Below, in pieces: positions 49,986-59,026 of a stretch of 64,000 nt of DNA. The stretch covers positions 62,001-126,000 of the forward strand of contig JADJUP010000052.1 of the NCBI GenBank assembly GCA_016716965.1, in the 5' to 3' direction. The notes under the pieces were generated by a model. The model saw nothing but the letters and a program-made list of their open reading frames with translations. It did not search any database and was not told where the DNA came from. The position numbers and the translations under genes are program-made. The DNA is from Sulfuritalea sp. (GTDB lineage Bacteria; Pseudomonadota; Gammaproteobacteria; Burkholderiales; Rhodocyclaceae). Within the stretch, counting starts at the first letter, position 1, and each line of letters begins with the position of its first letter.

Positions 49986-51008
49986 ATGGATTTTCTCGGC
50001 TTTCAGTTGCGCAACAATCTGTTTGTCGCGCCCATGGCCGGGGTCACGGATCGTCCGTTTCGCCAGTTGTGCAAGTCGCTTGGCGCCGGGCTCGCGGTAT
50101 CGGAAATGGTCACCTCGAATTCGCTCCTCTATGGCAGCGCCAAGACGCGTCGCCGTGCCGACCATGAAGGCGAGGTCGATCCGATCTCGGTACAGATCGC
50201 CGGCGCCGATCCGGCGATGATGGCGCAGGCCGCTCGCTACAACGCCGACAACGGCGCCCAGATCATCGACATCAACATGGGCTGCCCGGCCAAGAAGATC
50301 TGCAACGTCATGGCCGGCTCGGCGCTGATGCAGAACGAGCCGCTGGTGGCCAGGATTCTCGAGGCCGTGGTGGCTGCTGTTCCCGACACCCCGGTGACGC
50401 TCAAATTTCGCACCGGCTGGAACAGCGCAAATCGAAATGCGCCGAACATCGCACGGATCGCCGAGGAATCCGGCATCCGCGCCATCGCCATTCACGGCCG
50501 TACGCGCGCCGACCAGTACATGGGCGAGGCCGAGTACGACACCATCGCCCTGGTCAAGTCACGAGTGAAGATTCCGGTGATCGCCAATGGCGACATTACC
50601 TCGCCGCAGAAAGCCCGCTTCGTCCTCGACTACACCGGCGCCGACGGCGTGATGATCGGCCGTGCGGCACAGGGCCGTCCCTGGCTGTTTCGCGAGATCG
50701 AACATTTCCTGGCGACCGGTGAAGAACTGCCGGCGCCGCGCGCTGACGAGATACACGGCATCCTGCGCGGGCACCTGACCGAACTCTACGGCTTCTATGG
50801 CGAAGAGACCGGTGTGCGCATCGCGCGCAAGCACATCAGCTGGTATACCAAAGGCCTGGTCGGCGCCGCGCATTTCCGGCATGCCATGAACCAGTTGCAG
50901 ACGGTGCGCGAACAACTGGACGCCGCCGACGAGTTCTTCCTCGGCCATGCGGCGGCGAACGAGCGCCTGACTTACGGTGGCAGCGGCGAGGAGGTAAAAG
51001 CGGCATGA
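49986..51008 (+). CDS. dusB: tRNA-dihydrouridine synthase DusB
   Basis: 340 residues. FMN barrel with APMAGVTDRPFRQL, the catalytic cysteine in NMGCPAKK, and GVMIGRAAQGRPWLF. Reduces uridines in tRNA. The coupled fis gene downstream (four-base overlap) is the classical dusB-fis arrangement and separates it from DusA and DusC. Confidence 0.95.
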   Translation: MDFLGFQLRNNLFVAPMAGVTDRPFRQLCKSLGAGLAVSEMVTSNSLLYGSAKTRRRADHEGEVDPISVQIAGADPAMMAQAARYNADNGAQIIDINMGCPAKKICNVMAGSALMQNEPLVARILEAVVAAVPDTPVTLKFRTGWNSANRNAPNIARIAEESGIRAIAIHGRTRADQYMGEAEYDTIALVKSRVKIPVIANGDITSPQKARFVLDYTGADGVMIGRAAQGRPWLFREIEHFLATGEELPAPRADEIHGILRGHLTELYGFYGEETGVRIARKHISWYTKGLVGAAHFRHAMNQLQTVREQLDAADEFFLGHAAANERLTYGGSGEEVKAA

Positions 51009-51235
51009 GCAGCGAAATCAACGACTGCGTGCGGCGCAGCCTCAATCGCTACTTCCGCGACCTCGACGGCCAGGCGCCCCACGCCGTTTACGGCATGGTG
51101 CTGAAGTGCGTCGAACGGCCGATGCTTGAGGTGGTCATGAAGCAGGCGGCAGGCAACCAGACCGTTGCCGCGGAGATGCTGGGCATCAGCCGCGGCACCC
51201 TGCGCCGCATGCTGGTCGAACATGAACTGCTCTGA
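51005..51235 (+). CDS. fis: Nucleoid protein Fis
   Basis: 76 residues, close to the short betaproteobacterial form. C-terminal HTH GNQTVAAEMLGISRGTLRRML is the Fis/NtrC-type DNA-binding domain; the N-terminal dimer region is short. Binds and bends DNA, stimulating rRNA and other promoters. Overlaps dusB by four bases. Confidence 0.92.
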   Translation: MSSEINDCVRRSLNRYFRDLDGQAPHAVYGMVLKCVERPMLEVVMKQAAGNQTVAAEMLGISRGTLRRMLVEHELL

Positions 51236-51282
51236 AGCTCATGGCACCGAGTGCCGTCTACAGCAGATGAAACACGCGAAAG

Positions 51283-51376
51283 GCGAATTATTGCCCCGCC
51301 CCTCCCATCCTCCCCTCGCGGGGAGGCTACTGATCTGCTCGCTTCGCTCGACTTTTGCCGGTCGCCCAGAACGAGT
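51283..51376 (-). repeat. Structured GC-rich repeat, partial copy E, before purH
   Basis: In the minus orientation it reads GAGCGAAGCGAGC, a short spacer with CAGT, then a CCTCCCCGC-gag type hairpin and a G-rich end, parallel to the first half of copy D. The later hairpin pair of C and D is missing. It occupies most of the 169-bp gap between fis and purH. Confidence 0.5.
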
Positions 51377-51404
51377 TGGTTCACGTTAATTTCCAGAGGT
51401 TCCC

Positions 51405-52985
51405 ATGAAAGTCACACAGGCGCTCCTGAGCGTATCCGACAAGCGCGGCGCGGTTGATTTCGCCCGCGGCCTGGCCCAGCTCGGGGTCAAGCTTCTTTCC
51501 ACCGGCGGCACCGCCAAGCTGTTGCGCGATGCCGGCCTCGCCGTCACCGACGTTTCCGACTACACCGGCTTTCCCGAGATGCTCGACGGCCGGGTCAAGA
51601 CCCTGCACCCCAAGGTGCATGGCGGCATCCTCGGCCGGCGCGACCTGCCCGAGCATCTGTCCGTCATGGCCGAGCACGGCATCGAGGCGATCGACCTGGT
51701 GGTGGTGAACCTCTATCCCTTCCGCGAGACGGTGGCCAAGCCCGGCTGCACCCTCGACGACGCGATCGAGAACATCGACATCGGCGGTCCGACCATGGTG
51801 CGCGCCGCGGCGAAGAACCACGGCAACGAGCAGGGCGGCGTCGCCGTGCTGACCGATCCGGAGGACTACGCGCCGATCCTGGAAGAACTCAAGGCCGGCG
51901 GTGCGATTTCCTATGCCACGCGCTTTGCCCTGGCGAAGAAGGCCTTCACGCATACCGCCCGCTACGATTCGGCGATCGCCAACTGGCTGACCTCGCTCGA
52001 CGAGCAGAACAAGCCCGGTCCTTTCCCCGAGAAGCTGCAACTGGCCTTCGACAAGGTGGAGACCCTGCGCTACGGCGAGAACCCGCACCAGCAGGCCGCC
52101 TTCTATCGCGAAACGACGACCGTGCCCGGCAGCATCGCCAGCTACCAGCAGATCCAGGGCAAGGAACTGTCGTACAACAACATCGCCGACGCCGATGCCG
52201 CCTGGGAATGCGTCAAGGCCTTCGACGCCTCGATCGCGCCGGCCGCCTGCGTCATCGTCAAACACGCCAATCCCTGCGGCGTCGCGGTCGGCGCCGATGC
52301 GCTGGAGACCTATCGCAAGGCCTTCAAGACCGATCCGACCTCGGCCTTCGGCGGCATCATCGCCTTCAACGTTGCGATCGACAAGGCGGCGGCGGAAGCC
52401 ATCGCCGGCCAGTTTGCCGAAGTCATCATCGCGCCCGAGATCACCGCCGAGGCGCGCGCGGTATTCGCCGCCAAGCAGAACCTGCGCGTGCTGGTGGTGC
52501 CCCTGGGCAAGGTGGCCGGGCTGCTCGACTACAAGCGCGTCGGCGGCGGCCTGCTGCTGCAGAGCGCCGATGAGGCACGCATCGTCCAGGCCGACGTCAA
52601 GGTGGTGACCAAGCGCACACCTACCGCCCAGGAAATGGCCGACCTGTTGTTCGCCTGGCGCGTCGCCAAGTACGTCAAGTCCAATGCCATCGTGTACTGC
52701 AAGGACGCGATGACCGTCGGTGTCGGCGCCGGCCAGATGAGCCGCGTCGATTCCGCGCGCATTGCCGCGATCAAGGCCGAGAACAATGGCCTGACCGTGG
52801 TCGGCTGCGTGGCGGCCTCGGACGCCTTCTTCCCATTCCGCGACGGCCTCGACGTGCTGGCCAAGGCCGGCGCCACGGCGGTGATCCAGCCTGGCGGCTC
52901 GGTGCGCGATGCCGAAGTCATTGCCGCGGCCGACGAGCAGAACCTGGCCATGGTGTTCACCGGCTTCCGCCATTTCCGTCACTGA
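51405..52985 (+). CDS. purH: Bifunctional AICAR formyltransferase/IMP cyclohydrolase PurH
   Basis: 526 residues. N-terminal MGS-like cyclohydrolase (STGGTAKLLRDAG, GRVKTLHPKVHGGIL) and C-terminal transformylase (RYGENPHQQAAFY, KHANPCGVAVG). Last two steps to IMP. First of a tight trio purH-purD-purK. Confidence 0.97.
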   Translation: MKVTQALLSVSDKRGAVDFARGLAQLGVKLLSTGGTAKLLRDAGLAVTDVSDYTGFPEMLDGRVKTLHPKVHGGILGRRDLPEHLSVMAEHGIEAIDLVVVNLYPFRETVAKPGCTLDDAIENIDIGGPTMVRAAAKNHGNEQGGVAVLTDPEDYAPILEELKAGGAISYATRFALAKKAFTHTARYDSAIANWLTSLDEQNKPGPFPEKLQLAFDKVETLRYGENPHQQAAFYRETTTVPGSIASYQQIQGKELSYNNIADADAAWECVKAFDASIAPAACVIVKHANPCGVAVGADALETYRKAFKTDPTSAFGGIIAFNVAIDKAAAEAIAGQFAEVIIAPEITAEARAVFAAKQNLRVLVVPLGKVAGLLDYKRVGGGLLLQSADEARIVQADVKVVTKRTPTAQEMADLLFAWRVAKYVKSNAIVYCKDAMTVGVGAGQMSRVDSARIAAIKAENNGLTVVGCVAASDAFFPFRDGLDVLAKAGATAVIQPGGSVRDAEVIAAADEQNLAMVFTGFRHFRH

Positions 52986-52988
52986 GCC

Positions 52989-54257
52989 ATGAAGATTCTT
53001 GTGGTGGGTTCCGGCGGGCGCGAGCATGCACTGGCCTGGCGCCTGGCCCAATCGCCGGGCCTGCAGAAGGTTTACGTGGCACCGGGCAATGCCGGGACGG
53101 CGCGCGAGCAGGAACTGGAAAACCTGCCGCTGACCGACATCCACGCGCTGGCCGATTACGCCCAGCGCGAGAAGGTGCATGCCACCGTGGTCGGCCCCGA
53201 GGCGCCGCTGGCGGCCGGCATCGTCGATGTGTTCCGTGCCCGCAACCTGCGCATCTTCGGCCCAACCAAGGCCGCCGCGCAGCTCGAAAGTTCCAAGGAC
53301 TTCGCCAAGCGTTTCATGACGCGGCACAAGATTCCGACCGCGAAGTTCCAGACCTTCGCCGACATCAGGGCCGCCCACGCCTACATCGACGCCGAGGGTG
53401 CGCCGATCGTCATCAAGGCCGATGGCCTCGCTGCCGGCAAGGGCGTGGTGGTGGCGATGGATGTGGCCGAAGCCCACGCCGCGGTGGACATGATGCTGGC
53501 CGACAACAAGCTCGGCGACGCCGGGGCGCGCGTGGTCATCGAGGAATTCCTCGACGGCGAGGAAGCCAGCTTCATCGTCATGGCCGACGGCCGCCACGCG
53601 CTGGCGCTGGCCACCAGCCAGGACCACAAGCGGCTCAAGGACGGCGACCAGGGGCCGAACACCGGCGGCATGGGCGCCTATTCGCCGGCGCCGGTGGTGA
53701 CGCCGGAAATCCACGCCCGTGTCATGCGCGAGGTGATCATGCCGACCATCAACGGCATGGCCGCCGACGGCATCGTCTACACCGGCTTCCTGTATGCCGG
53801 CCTGATGATCAAGCCCGACGGCAGCCTGCGCGTGCTCGAATTCAACTGCCGCATGGGCGATCCGGAAACGCAGCCGATCATGATGCGGCTGAAGAGTGAT
53901 TTCGTCGATATCGTCGATGCCGCCATCGACGGCCGGCTCAATGAAGTCGAGGTCGACTGGGACCGCCGCGTCGCGCTTGGCGTGGTCATGGCCGCCGCCA
54001 ATTATCCGGACGCGCCGCGCAAGGGCGACGTGATCCACGGCCTGCCCGCGCGTACCGAAGACAGCCACGTCTTCCATGCCGGCACCGCGGCCGGCAAGGG
54101 TGAGGTGGTTACGGCCGGCGGCCGCGTTCTTTGCGTCACGGCGCTGGGCGACAACGTCAAGGCGGCGCAGAAGCGCGCCTACGAGGTACTCGACCAGATC
54201 AGTTTCGACGGCATGCAGTGCCGCCGCGATATAGGTTTCCGCGCCATAAAGCGTTGA
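52989..54257 (+). CDS. purD: Phosphoribosylamine-glycine ligase PurD
   Basis: 422 residues, ATP-grasp. VVGSGGREHALAWRLAQS at the N-terminus, IKADGLAAGKGVVVA, and EFNCRMGDPETQ. Makes GAR in purine synthesis. Three bases after purH. Confidence 0.97.
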   Translation: MKILVVGSGGREHALAWRLAQSPGLQKVYVAPGNAGTAREQELENLPLTDIHALADYAQREKVHATVVGPEAPLAAGIVDVFRARNLRIFGPTKAAAQLESSKDFAKRFMTRHKIPTAKFQTFADIRAAHAYIDAEGAPIVIKADGLAAGKGVVVAMDVAEAHAAVDMMLADNKLGDAGARVVIEEFLDGEEASFIVMADGRHALALATSQDHKRLKDGDQGPNTGGMGAYSPAPVVTPEIHARVMREVIMPTINGMAADGIVYTGFLYAGLMIKPDGSLRVLEFNCRMGDPETQPIMMRLKSDFVDIVDAAIDGRLNEVEVDWDRRVALGVVMAAANYPDAPRKGDVIHGLPARTEDSHVFHAGTAAGKGEVVTAGGRVLCVTALGDNVKAAQKRAYEVLDQISFDGMQCRRDIGFRAIKR

Positions 54258-54261
54258 GGCA

Positions 54262-55410
54262 ATGATTCTTCCCCCCGCCACGCTCGGCATGCTCGGTGGC
54301 GGCCAGTTGGGCCGCTTCTTCGTGATCGCCGCCCACGAACTGGGCTATCGCGTAGTGGTGCTCGATCCCGACGCGCAGAGTCCGGCAGGGCGCATCGCCG
54401 ACCGGCACCTGGTCGCGGCCTATGACGACCCCGATGCGCTGAACCAGATGGCAGAGTCCTGCGCCGCGGTGACCACCGAGTTCGAGAACGTGCCAGCGGG
54501 CAGCCTCGCCTATTTGTCGAAGTTCCTCCCGGTGCGGCCGAGTGCCGACGCCGTTGCCATCAGCCAGAATCGCAGCGCGGAGAAAGGTTTCCTGCGCCAA
54601 CATGGATTTCCGCACGCGCCCTATGCCGACATTCGCTGCGAAGAAGACATCGCGCAGGCCAATGCCGGACTGTTTCCCGGCATCCTCAAGGTGGCGCGTT
54701 TCGGCTACGACGGCAAGGGACAGATCCGTGTCACGGGTCGCGAAGAGGCGCTGCTGGCGTTTCGCCAGATGAAGAACGAGCCTTGCGTGCTGGAGCAGAT
54801 GCTGCCGCTGGACTACGAGGTGTCGGTGGTGCTGTCGCGCGACGAGGCGGGCGGCGTCAAGTGCTTCCCGGTCGCCGAGAACAGCCATCGCCATGGCATC
54901 CTCGACGTATCCATCGTGCCGGCGCGCACCGGCGGCTGCACGGCCGGCGACGCCCAGGAAATCGCCGAAGGTATCGCGCGGGAGATGGGCTATGTCGGCA
55001 CGCTCGCCGTCGAATTTTTCGTCGTGCGTGGACGGCTGCTGGTCAATGAGATGGCGCCGCGCCCGCACAACTCCGGACACTTCAGCATCGACGCCTGCGT
55101 CACCAACCAGTTCGAACAGCAGGTGCGGGCGCTGACCGGCCTGCCGCTGGGCGAGGCGCGTGCTCATTCGGCATCCGTCATGGTGAACCTGCTGGGCGAC
55201 CTCTGGTACCTGCGCGACCCGCACCACGCCCATGAGCCCGACTGGGCGCAATTGCTCGCCGTGCCCAACCTCAAACTGCACCTCTACGGCAAGCACCACG
55301 CCCGGCCTGGACGCAAGATGGGCCACTTCACGGTGATCGGCAGCGATGCGGCGGAGGTGCAAAAGTCGGCGCTGGCGGCACGGCAACTGATCGGCATCCG
55401 CGATGAGTGA
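54262..55410 (+). CDS. purK: 5-(carboxyamino)imidazole ribonucleotide synthase PurK
   Basis: 382 residues, ATP-grasp. GMLGGGQLGRFFVIAAHELG at the N-terminus, VARFGYDGKGQ, and NEMAPRPHNSGHFSIDAC. ATP-dependent carboxylation of AIR; the partner purE is not in the window. The C-terminal residues QKSALAARQL are encoded by a dispersed repeat (55364-55386). Overlaps the next gene by eight bases. Confidence 0.96.
   Translation: MILPPATLGMLGGGQLGRFFVIAAHELGYRVVVLDPDAQSPAGRIADRHLVAAYDDPDALNQMAESCAAVTTEFENVPAGSLAYLSKFLPVRPSADAVAISQNRSAEKGFLRQHGFPHAPYADIRCEEDIAQANAGLFPGILKVARFGYDGKGQIRVTGREEALLAFRQMKNEPCVLEQMLPLDYEVSVVLSRDEAGGVKCFPVAENSHRHGILDVSIVPARTGGCTAGDAQEIAEGIAREMGYVGTLAVEFFVVRGRLLVNEMAPRPHNSGHFSIDACVTNQFEQQVRALTGLPLGEARAHSASVMVNLLGDLWYLRDPHHAHEPDWAQLLAVPNLKLHLYGKHHARPGRKMGHFTVIGSDAAEVQKSALAARQLIGIRDE
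55364..55386 (+). repeat. 23-bp dispersed repeat at the purK 3' end
   Basis: 22 of 23 consensus positions, read in a different frame from most copies (KSALAARQ). Confidence 0.6.
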
Positions 55411-56362
55411 GATCTCCCGCGCGGCGGCCTTGCTGCGCGCGGGCGAACTGGTGGCCTTTCCCACTGAAACCGTCTATGGCCTGGGCACCGACGCGGCGAA
55501 TCCGCAGGCCATAGCGAAGATTTTCGCCGCGAAGGGTCGACCCGCCGACCATCCGCTGATCGTCCACTTGCCCGATGCCAGCCACCTCGAGCGCTGGGCG
55601 GCGGACATTCCCGAGGTGGCGCACAGGCTGGCGGCCGCATTCTGGCCCGGCCCGTTGACCCTGATCCTCAAGCGCCGGCCATCCGTCTCCGATGCGATCA
55701 CCGGTGGCCAGGATACGGTCGGCCTGCGCGTGCCGAACCATCCGCTGGCCCTGCAACTGCTGCGCGAGTTCGATGGCGGGGTTGCCGCGCCTTCGGCCAA
55801 CCGTTTCGGACGCATCAGTCCGACCACCGCCGCTCATGTGCGCGAGGACCTCGGCGATGCCGTGGCGCTGGTGCTGGATGGCGGTCCTTGCGCGGTCGGC
55901 ATCGAATCCACCATCCTCGACCTGTCTGGCGCCGCGCCGCGCATCCTGCGTCCCGGCATGCTCGACGCGCTGGCCATCGGCCGGGTGTTGGGCGCCGTTC
56001 CGGCCTTCGGCGGCACGGCGGATGCGCCTCGGGTTTCGGGCAGCCTGGAGGCCCACTATGCCCCGCGCACCCCGTTGCAACTGGCCGCCGCGACGGACCT
56101 CGGCGCGATCGCCGCGCGTGCGCTCGATGCAGGACAGCGCGTCGCCGTGCTGGCACCGCATGCGCCCGGGATTGCGCACGAACGCCTGGTCTGGCGTGTG
56201 GCCGATATCGATCCGGAGCGATTTGCGCATGACCTGTATGCGCGCCTGCGCGAACTGGACTCGCTCTCCTGCAACCTGATCCTGGTTGCGGCACCCCCCG
56301 ATGACGAGGCGTGGCGGGCCGTCGCGGACCGCCTGCGGCGGGCAGCGGCCGGTTCGAAATAG
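55403..56362 (+). CDS. tsaC: Threonylcarbamoyl-AMP synthase, Sua5 type
   Basis: 319 residues: YrdC domain (~1-200; FPTETVYGLGTDA, KGRPADHPLIVHL) plus the C-terminal Sua5 domain (~210-315), so the long Sua5 form rather than short TsaC. Makes the intermediate for t6A37 in ANN-decoding tRNAs. Follows purK with overlap. Confidence 0.93.
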   Translation: MSEISRAAALLRAGELVAFPTETVYGLGTDAANPQAIAKIFAAKGRPADHPLIVHLPDASHLERWAADIPEVAHRLAAAFWPGPLTLILKRRPSVSDAITGGQDTVGLRVPNHPLALQLLREFDGGVAAPSANRFGRISPTTAAHVREDLGDAVALVLDGGPCAVGIESTILDLSGAAPRILRPGMLDALAIGRVLGAVPAFGGTADAPRVSGSLEAHYAPRTPLQLAAATDLGAIAARALDAGQRVAVLAPHAPGIAHERLVWRVADIDPERFAHDLYARLRELDSLSCNLILVAAPPDDEAWRAVADRLRRAAAGSK

Positions 56363-56453
56363 GGGTGAAACATTAATTTCATCAAGGCCTAAAGTTTTTT
56401 GGCAGCGGCCGATAATTTTCCTGAGAGCGGAATTTCCGCAAAGGAGCGACAAA

Positions 56454-56723
56454 ATGGCTGCCAAGGAACGCAATGGCGTGCGCCCGGGGTCCGGTCGACA
56501 AGGCACCGAACGATCCGCAAACGCGATAGCCGGCGCCGTGAGCATTGCCATCAAGCAGGGCTTCGTGGTCGGGCGCGAAGTCCTGGTCGGCAACATCCCA
56601 GGCATCGTCGTCGGCTACAACATCGCTGCGGTCGGTACCTTCCTCGGCAACAGCTATCCACTGGTCGTGCGCACAGAACTGGGGGTCACCAAGTGCGCGC
56701 TGAAGGAGGTCAGCCTCGTCTGA
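56454..56723 (+). CDS. Small protein of unknown function
   Basis: 89 residues from an ATG with a strong AAGGAG site. The first ~25 residues are basic and polar (AAKERNGVRPGSGRQGTERS); the rest is a compact Gly/Val-rich domain (GREVLVGNIPGIVVGYNIAAVG ... YPLVVRTELGVTKCALKEVSLV) that looks like a small beta barrel. No signal peptide. I do not recognise the family. It stands alone between tsaC and tRNA-Ala. Confidence 0.68.
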   Translation: MAAKERNGVRPGSGRQGTERSANAIAGAVSIAIKQGFVVGREVLVGNIPGIVVGYNIAAVGTFLGNSYPLVVRTELGVTKCALKEVSLV

Positions 56724-56771
56724 GGCCGGCTTCCCTTGCCCTGGCGCGGTTGATATAATCCGGCCCCTCAT

Positions 56772-56847
56772 GGGGGTGTAGCTCAGTTGGGAGAGCGCGA
56801 CGTTCGCAACGTCGAGGCCAGCGGTTCGATCCCGCTCACCTCCACCA
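56772..56847 (+). tRNA. tRNA-Ala (CGC)
   Basis: 76 bases with encoded CCA. Seven-base acceptor stem GGGGGTG/CACCTCC including the G3-U70 pair that marks tRNA-Ala; anticodon stem CGACG/CGTCG with loop TTCGCAA, anticodon CGC (codon GCG); T-loop TTCGATC. Fits the GC-rich codon use. Followed by a terminator. Confidence 0.96.
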
Positions 56848-56854
56848 GTTCATA

Positions 56855-56882
56855 AAGGTCAGACTCCGGTCAGGCCTTTTTT
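56855..56882 (+). terminator. Terminator after tRNA-Ala
   Basis: Stem AAGGTC/GGCCTT (one G-T pair), A-A mismatch, inner GAC/GTC, loop TCCG, then a T run. Confidence 0.75.
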
Positions 56883-56914
56883 CTTGCCAGGCGAAAGGCG
56901 AGATTGCGCCGGGT

Positions 56915-58006
56915 CTATGCCAGCGCAAGCATGTGGCCGAGTCGGGGGTCGCCGCGACCGGCGAGCACGTCGGCATAGGCGGACGTAATCGCCTGCGGTC
57001 CCCGGTGATGTTTTACCACCAGCCAGGGTGCTGCTGGATCGCTCACGGTGCCAAGGAACGCCTGCCATGCCTGAAGCAATCGCTGGCCAAGGACGTCGGC
57101 GCCCCATTCGCCGCTGCGCTTCTTGATCTGCGCCGGGGCGAAGAACAGCGTCGCCCGTGGACCCGGAAGGTCGCGCGCGCCACCGAGCTGGTCGACATGG
57201 GTGCCGCCGATCGAGCTGCTGTATTTCAGGTTCGCGAAGCGCGAGTGGATATCCTTGCGCAGGGAGGCATTGCCGGCGAAGTCGACGTAGACGCAGTTCG
57301 CGTCGGCGGCGATCTGGTCGAGTTGTCCGTAGTCGAGGACGCGGTGGTAGCAGCCCAGGCTCTTGCAGAAGTCCACGTTCGCCGCCGAGGTCAGGCCGAC
57401 CAGTTCGATGCCCTTGCGCTGAGCCAGCATGAAGGCCGTGCCCCCGGCGGTCTTGCTCGAGGCGCTGGAGAGCATCACGACGCCGTCGCCGGCGCCAAAG
57501 AAAGCGTTGTCGGCCAGGAAGTCGTCGATTAGCCACGAGGTGATGAACAAGGGCCGCAGCAGCGCCTGCAGGTCCTCGGTTTGCGCGGTGTGGAAAGGAT
57601 CGCTGGAACAGCGCAGGTAAGTGTTGTAAACCGCGTGCAGCGCGGCCCGATGTGCGGCGCCATCCACGAAGCCAGAGGTGGAGTGTCGCGCCGGTTGCAG
57701 GACGACGGCGGACGACATCGGGTAATAGCCGTAGAAGCGCTCGCCGACCGCGATGCCGGTACAACGGGATTCGATCACGTCGGCGAAACCCCACACGGGG
57801 ATTCTTCCCCAGCCGTCCTCGCACGGGTAGAAACCCCAGTAGTTCATGGCATCGCCGAAGGCCGCGTAGGTGATGTTGTTGGCGGTCAGCGCAAACTTGT
57901 CCACGCGCAGGCGGATCTGCCCGGCATCGAGGACGGGTGCCGGCACCGTGCGCAATTCGGTGCTCGAAAGCTGGTCCTTGCGGACGAGGAAGTCTATGGT
58001 GTCCAT
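56915..58006 (-). CDS. DUF2855-type protein (medium-chain dehydrogenase-like)
   Basis: 363 residues from the ATG at 58006; the frame is open further upstream but would run into tRNA-Arg. Sequence features: NNITYAAFGDAMNYWGFYPCEDGWGRIPVWGFA near residues 60-90, and a Rossmann-like stretch MLSSASSKTAGGTAFMLAQR. This matches DUF2855, a distant relative of quinone-oxidoreductase-like proteins. Substrate unknown. Monocistronic on the minus strand. Confidence 0.85.
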   Translation of the reverse strand: MDTIDFLVRKDQLSSTELRTVPAPVLDAGQIRLRVDKFALTANNITYAAFGDAMNYWGFYPCEDGWGRIPVWGFADVIESRCTGIAVGERFYGYYPMSSAVVLQPARHSTSGFVDGAAHRAALHAVYNTYLRCSSDPFHTAQTEDLQALLRPLFITSWLIDDFLADNAFFGAGDGVVMLSSASSKTAGGTAFMLAQRKGIELVGLTSAANVDFCKSLGCYHRVLDYGQLDQIAADANCVYVDFAGNASLRKDIHSRFANLKYSSSIGGTHVDQLGGARDLPGPRATLFFAPAQIKKRSGEWGADVLGQRLLQAWQAFLGTVSDPAAPWLVVKHHRGPQAITSAYADVLAGRGDPRLGHMLALA

Positions 58007-58126
58007 GGCGTGCCCCTGGGGTTCGTGGCGGGTCTCGATCGGCTCGCGGATGAGCCAGAAGCGCAAGTCTGGCACAGGCTTCATCGCCGGGATACCGTCC
58101 GCGCCTTTGGCGCGGACATAAACGAA

Positions 58127-58154
58127 AAGGGCCTGCATTGCTGCAGGCCCTTTG
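58127..58154 (-). terminator. Terminator after tRNA-Arg
   Basis: Perfect 12-bp stem AAAGGGCCTGCA/TGCAGGCCCTTT with a 4-base loop. On the minus strand it ends in TTTTCGTTT, eight bases past the tRNA. Confidence 0.8.
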
Positions 58155-58161
58155 ATATTGC

Positions 58162-58238
58162 TGGCGCGCCCGGAGAGATTCGAACTCCCTACCCCTTGGT
58201 TCGTAGCCAAGTACTCTATCCAGATGAGCTACGGGCGC
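58162..58238 (-). tRNA. tRNA-Arg (ACG)
   Basis: 77 bases with encoded CCA. Acceptor stem GCGCCCG/CGGGCGC; anticodon stem CTTGG/CCAAG with loop CTACGAA, anticodon ACG (A34 becomes inosine to read CGU, CGC, CGA); T-loop TTCGAAT. Confidence 0.96.
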
Positions 58239-58321
58239 TTGAGAGGGGCGGATTATACCGAAGATACCGACGAAAACAAGGCGCGAAACCGGTGCCGGCG
58301 GCGACGCGAGGCCGACATTGC

Positions 58322-58897
58322 TTATTTCCTCTGGGCGGCCTTCACGCGCTGCGCCAGCGCGCGCACCTGTTCCGCTGACAGTTCGTCCGGAGTCTTGTCG
58401 CGGAAGGCCAGCCACAACAGGGCGCCGTTGATCAGGACCAGGGCGACTTCGATGTAGAGGATCGGCGTCACCAGTTGGCGCTGGGAATTGTCGCCGAACA
58501 CGAAATAGAAACCTTCGAAGGTGGGCAGGGCGGCCTTGGTGATGGCCGAGTAGTACTCGAAGGGCGGAAACAGCAACATCAGCACCAGGTTGATGGCGAC
58601 CAGCAGGAGCACCGACCGCTGCCGCCAGTTGCCGCCCAGCTTGCGCGCCTGGCTGGCTGCCGGGGCGCGCAGCAGCAGCACGGCGATGCAGGCGTTGATC
58701 AGCACCACAATGATTTCCAGCAGGAGGAAATCCATGTTCAGGACGCGGTTGGGGTGGAGGCCGAAGGCGAAGTAGAAGCCGTCGAAGGTCGGCACGTTGC
58801 CACGTTGCAGGGATACGTAGTCGAAAGGCGGGAAAGCCGCCAGCAGCAGCAGGTTGGCCACCGCCACGAACACGGCGATTCGTTGTGAGGTGTTCAT
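58322..58897 (-). CDS. Membrane protein with an internal tandem duplication
   Basis: 191 residues, about four membrane helices. Residues ~15-77 and ~95-160 repeat the same unit: an FPPF(D/E)Y motif at the end of a helix, then PTF(D/E)GFYF(A/V)FG, a charged turn, and a second helix containing VLIN. No family recognised. The C-terminal ~25 residues are hydrophilic (ELSAEQVRALAQRV). It lies between tRNA-Arg and the divergent UgpB-like gene. Confidence 0.72.
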   Translation of the reverse strand: MNTSQRIAVFVAVANLLLLAAFPPFDYVSLQRGNVPTFDGFYFAFGLHPNRVLNMDFLLLEIIVVLINACIAVLLLRAPAASQARKLGGNWRQRSVLLLVAINLVLMLLFPPFEYYSAITKAALPTFEGFYFVFGDNSQRQLVTPILYIEVALVLINGALLWLAFRDKTPDELSAEQVRALAQRVKAAQRK

Positions 58898-59026
58898 GAC
58901 GCTTGTAACACGGGCGGAATGCCTGCTCCAGTGGGAAATTCAGCCATAGCGTAATCGACAAGCGATGGGGGTGCAACCATTTAGGGACCCGCGTCGTTCG
59001 CGTATAAACTTGGTCTGTTCGCTCGA

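Noticed and set aside
51381..54290. 969-codon minus-strand frame opposite purH and purD
   Set aside because: Spans two well-defined genes and their junction; not a gene.
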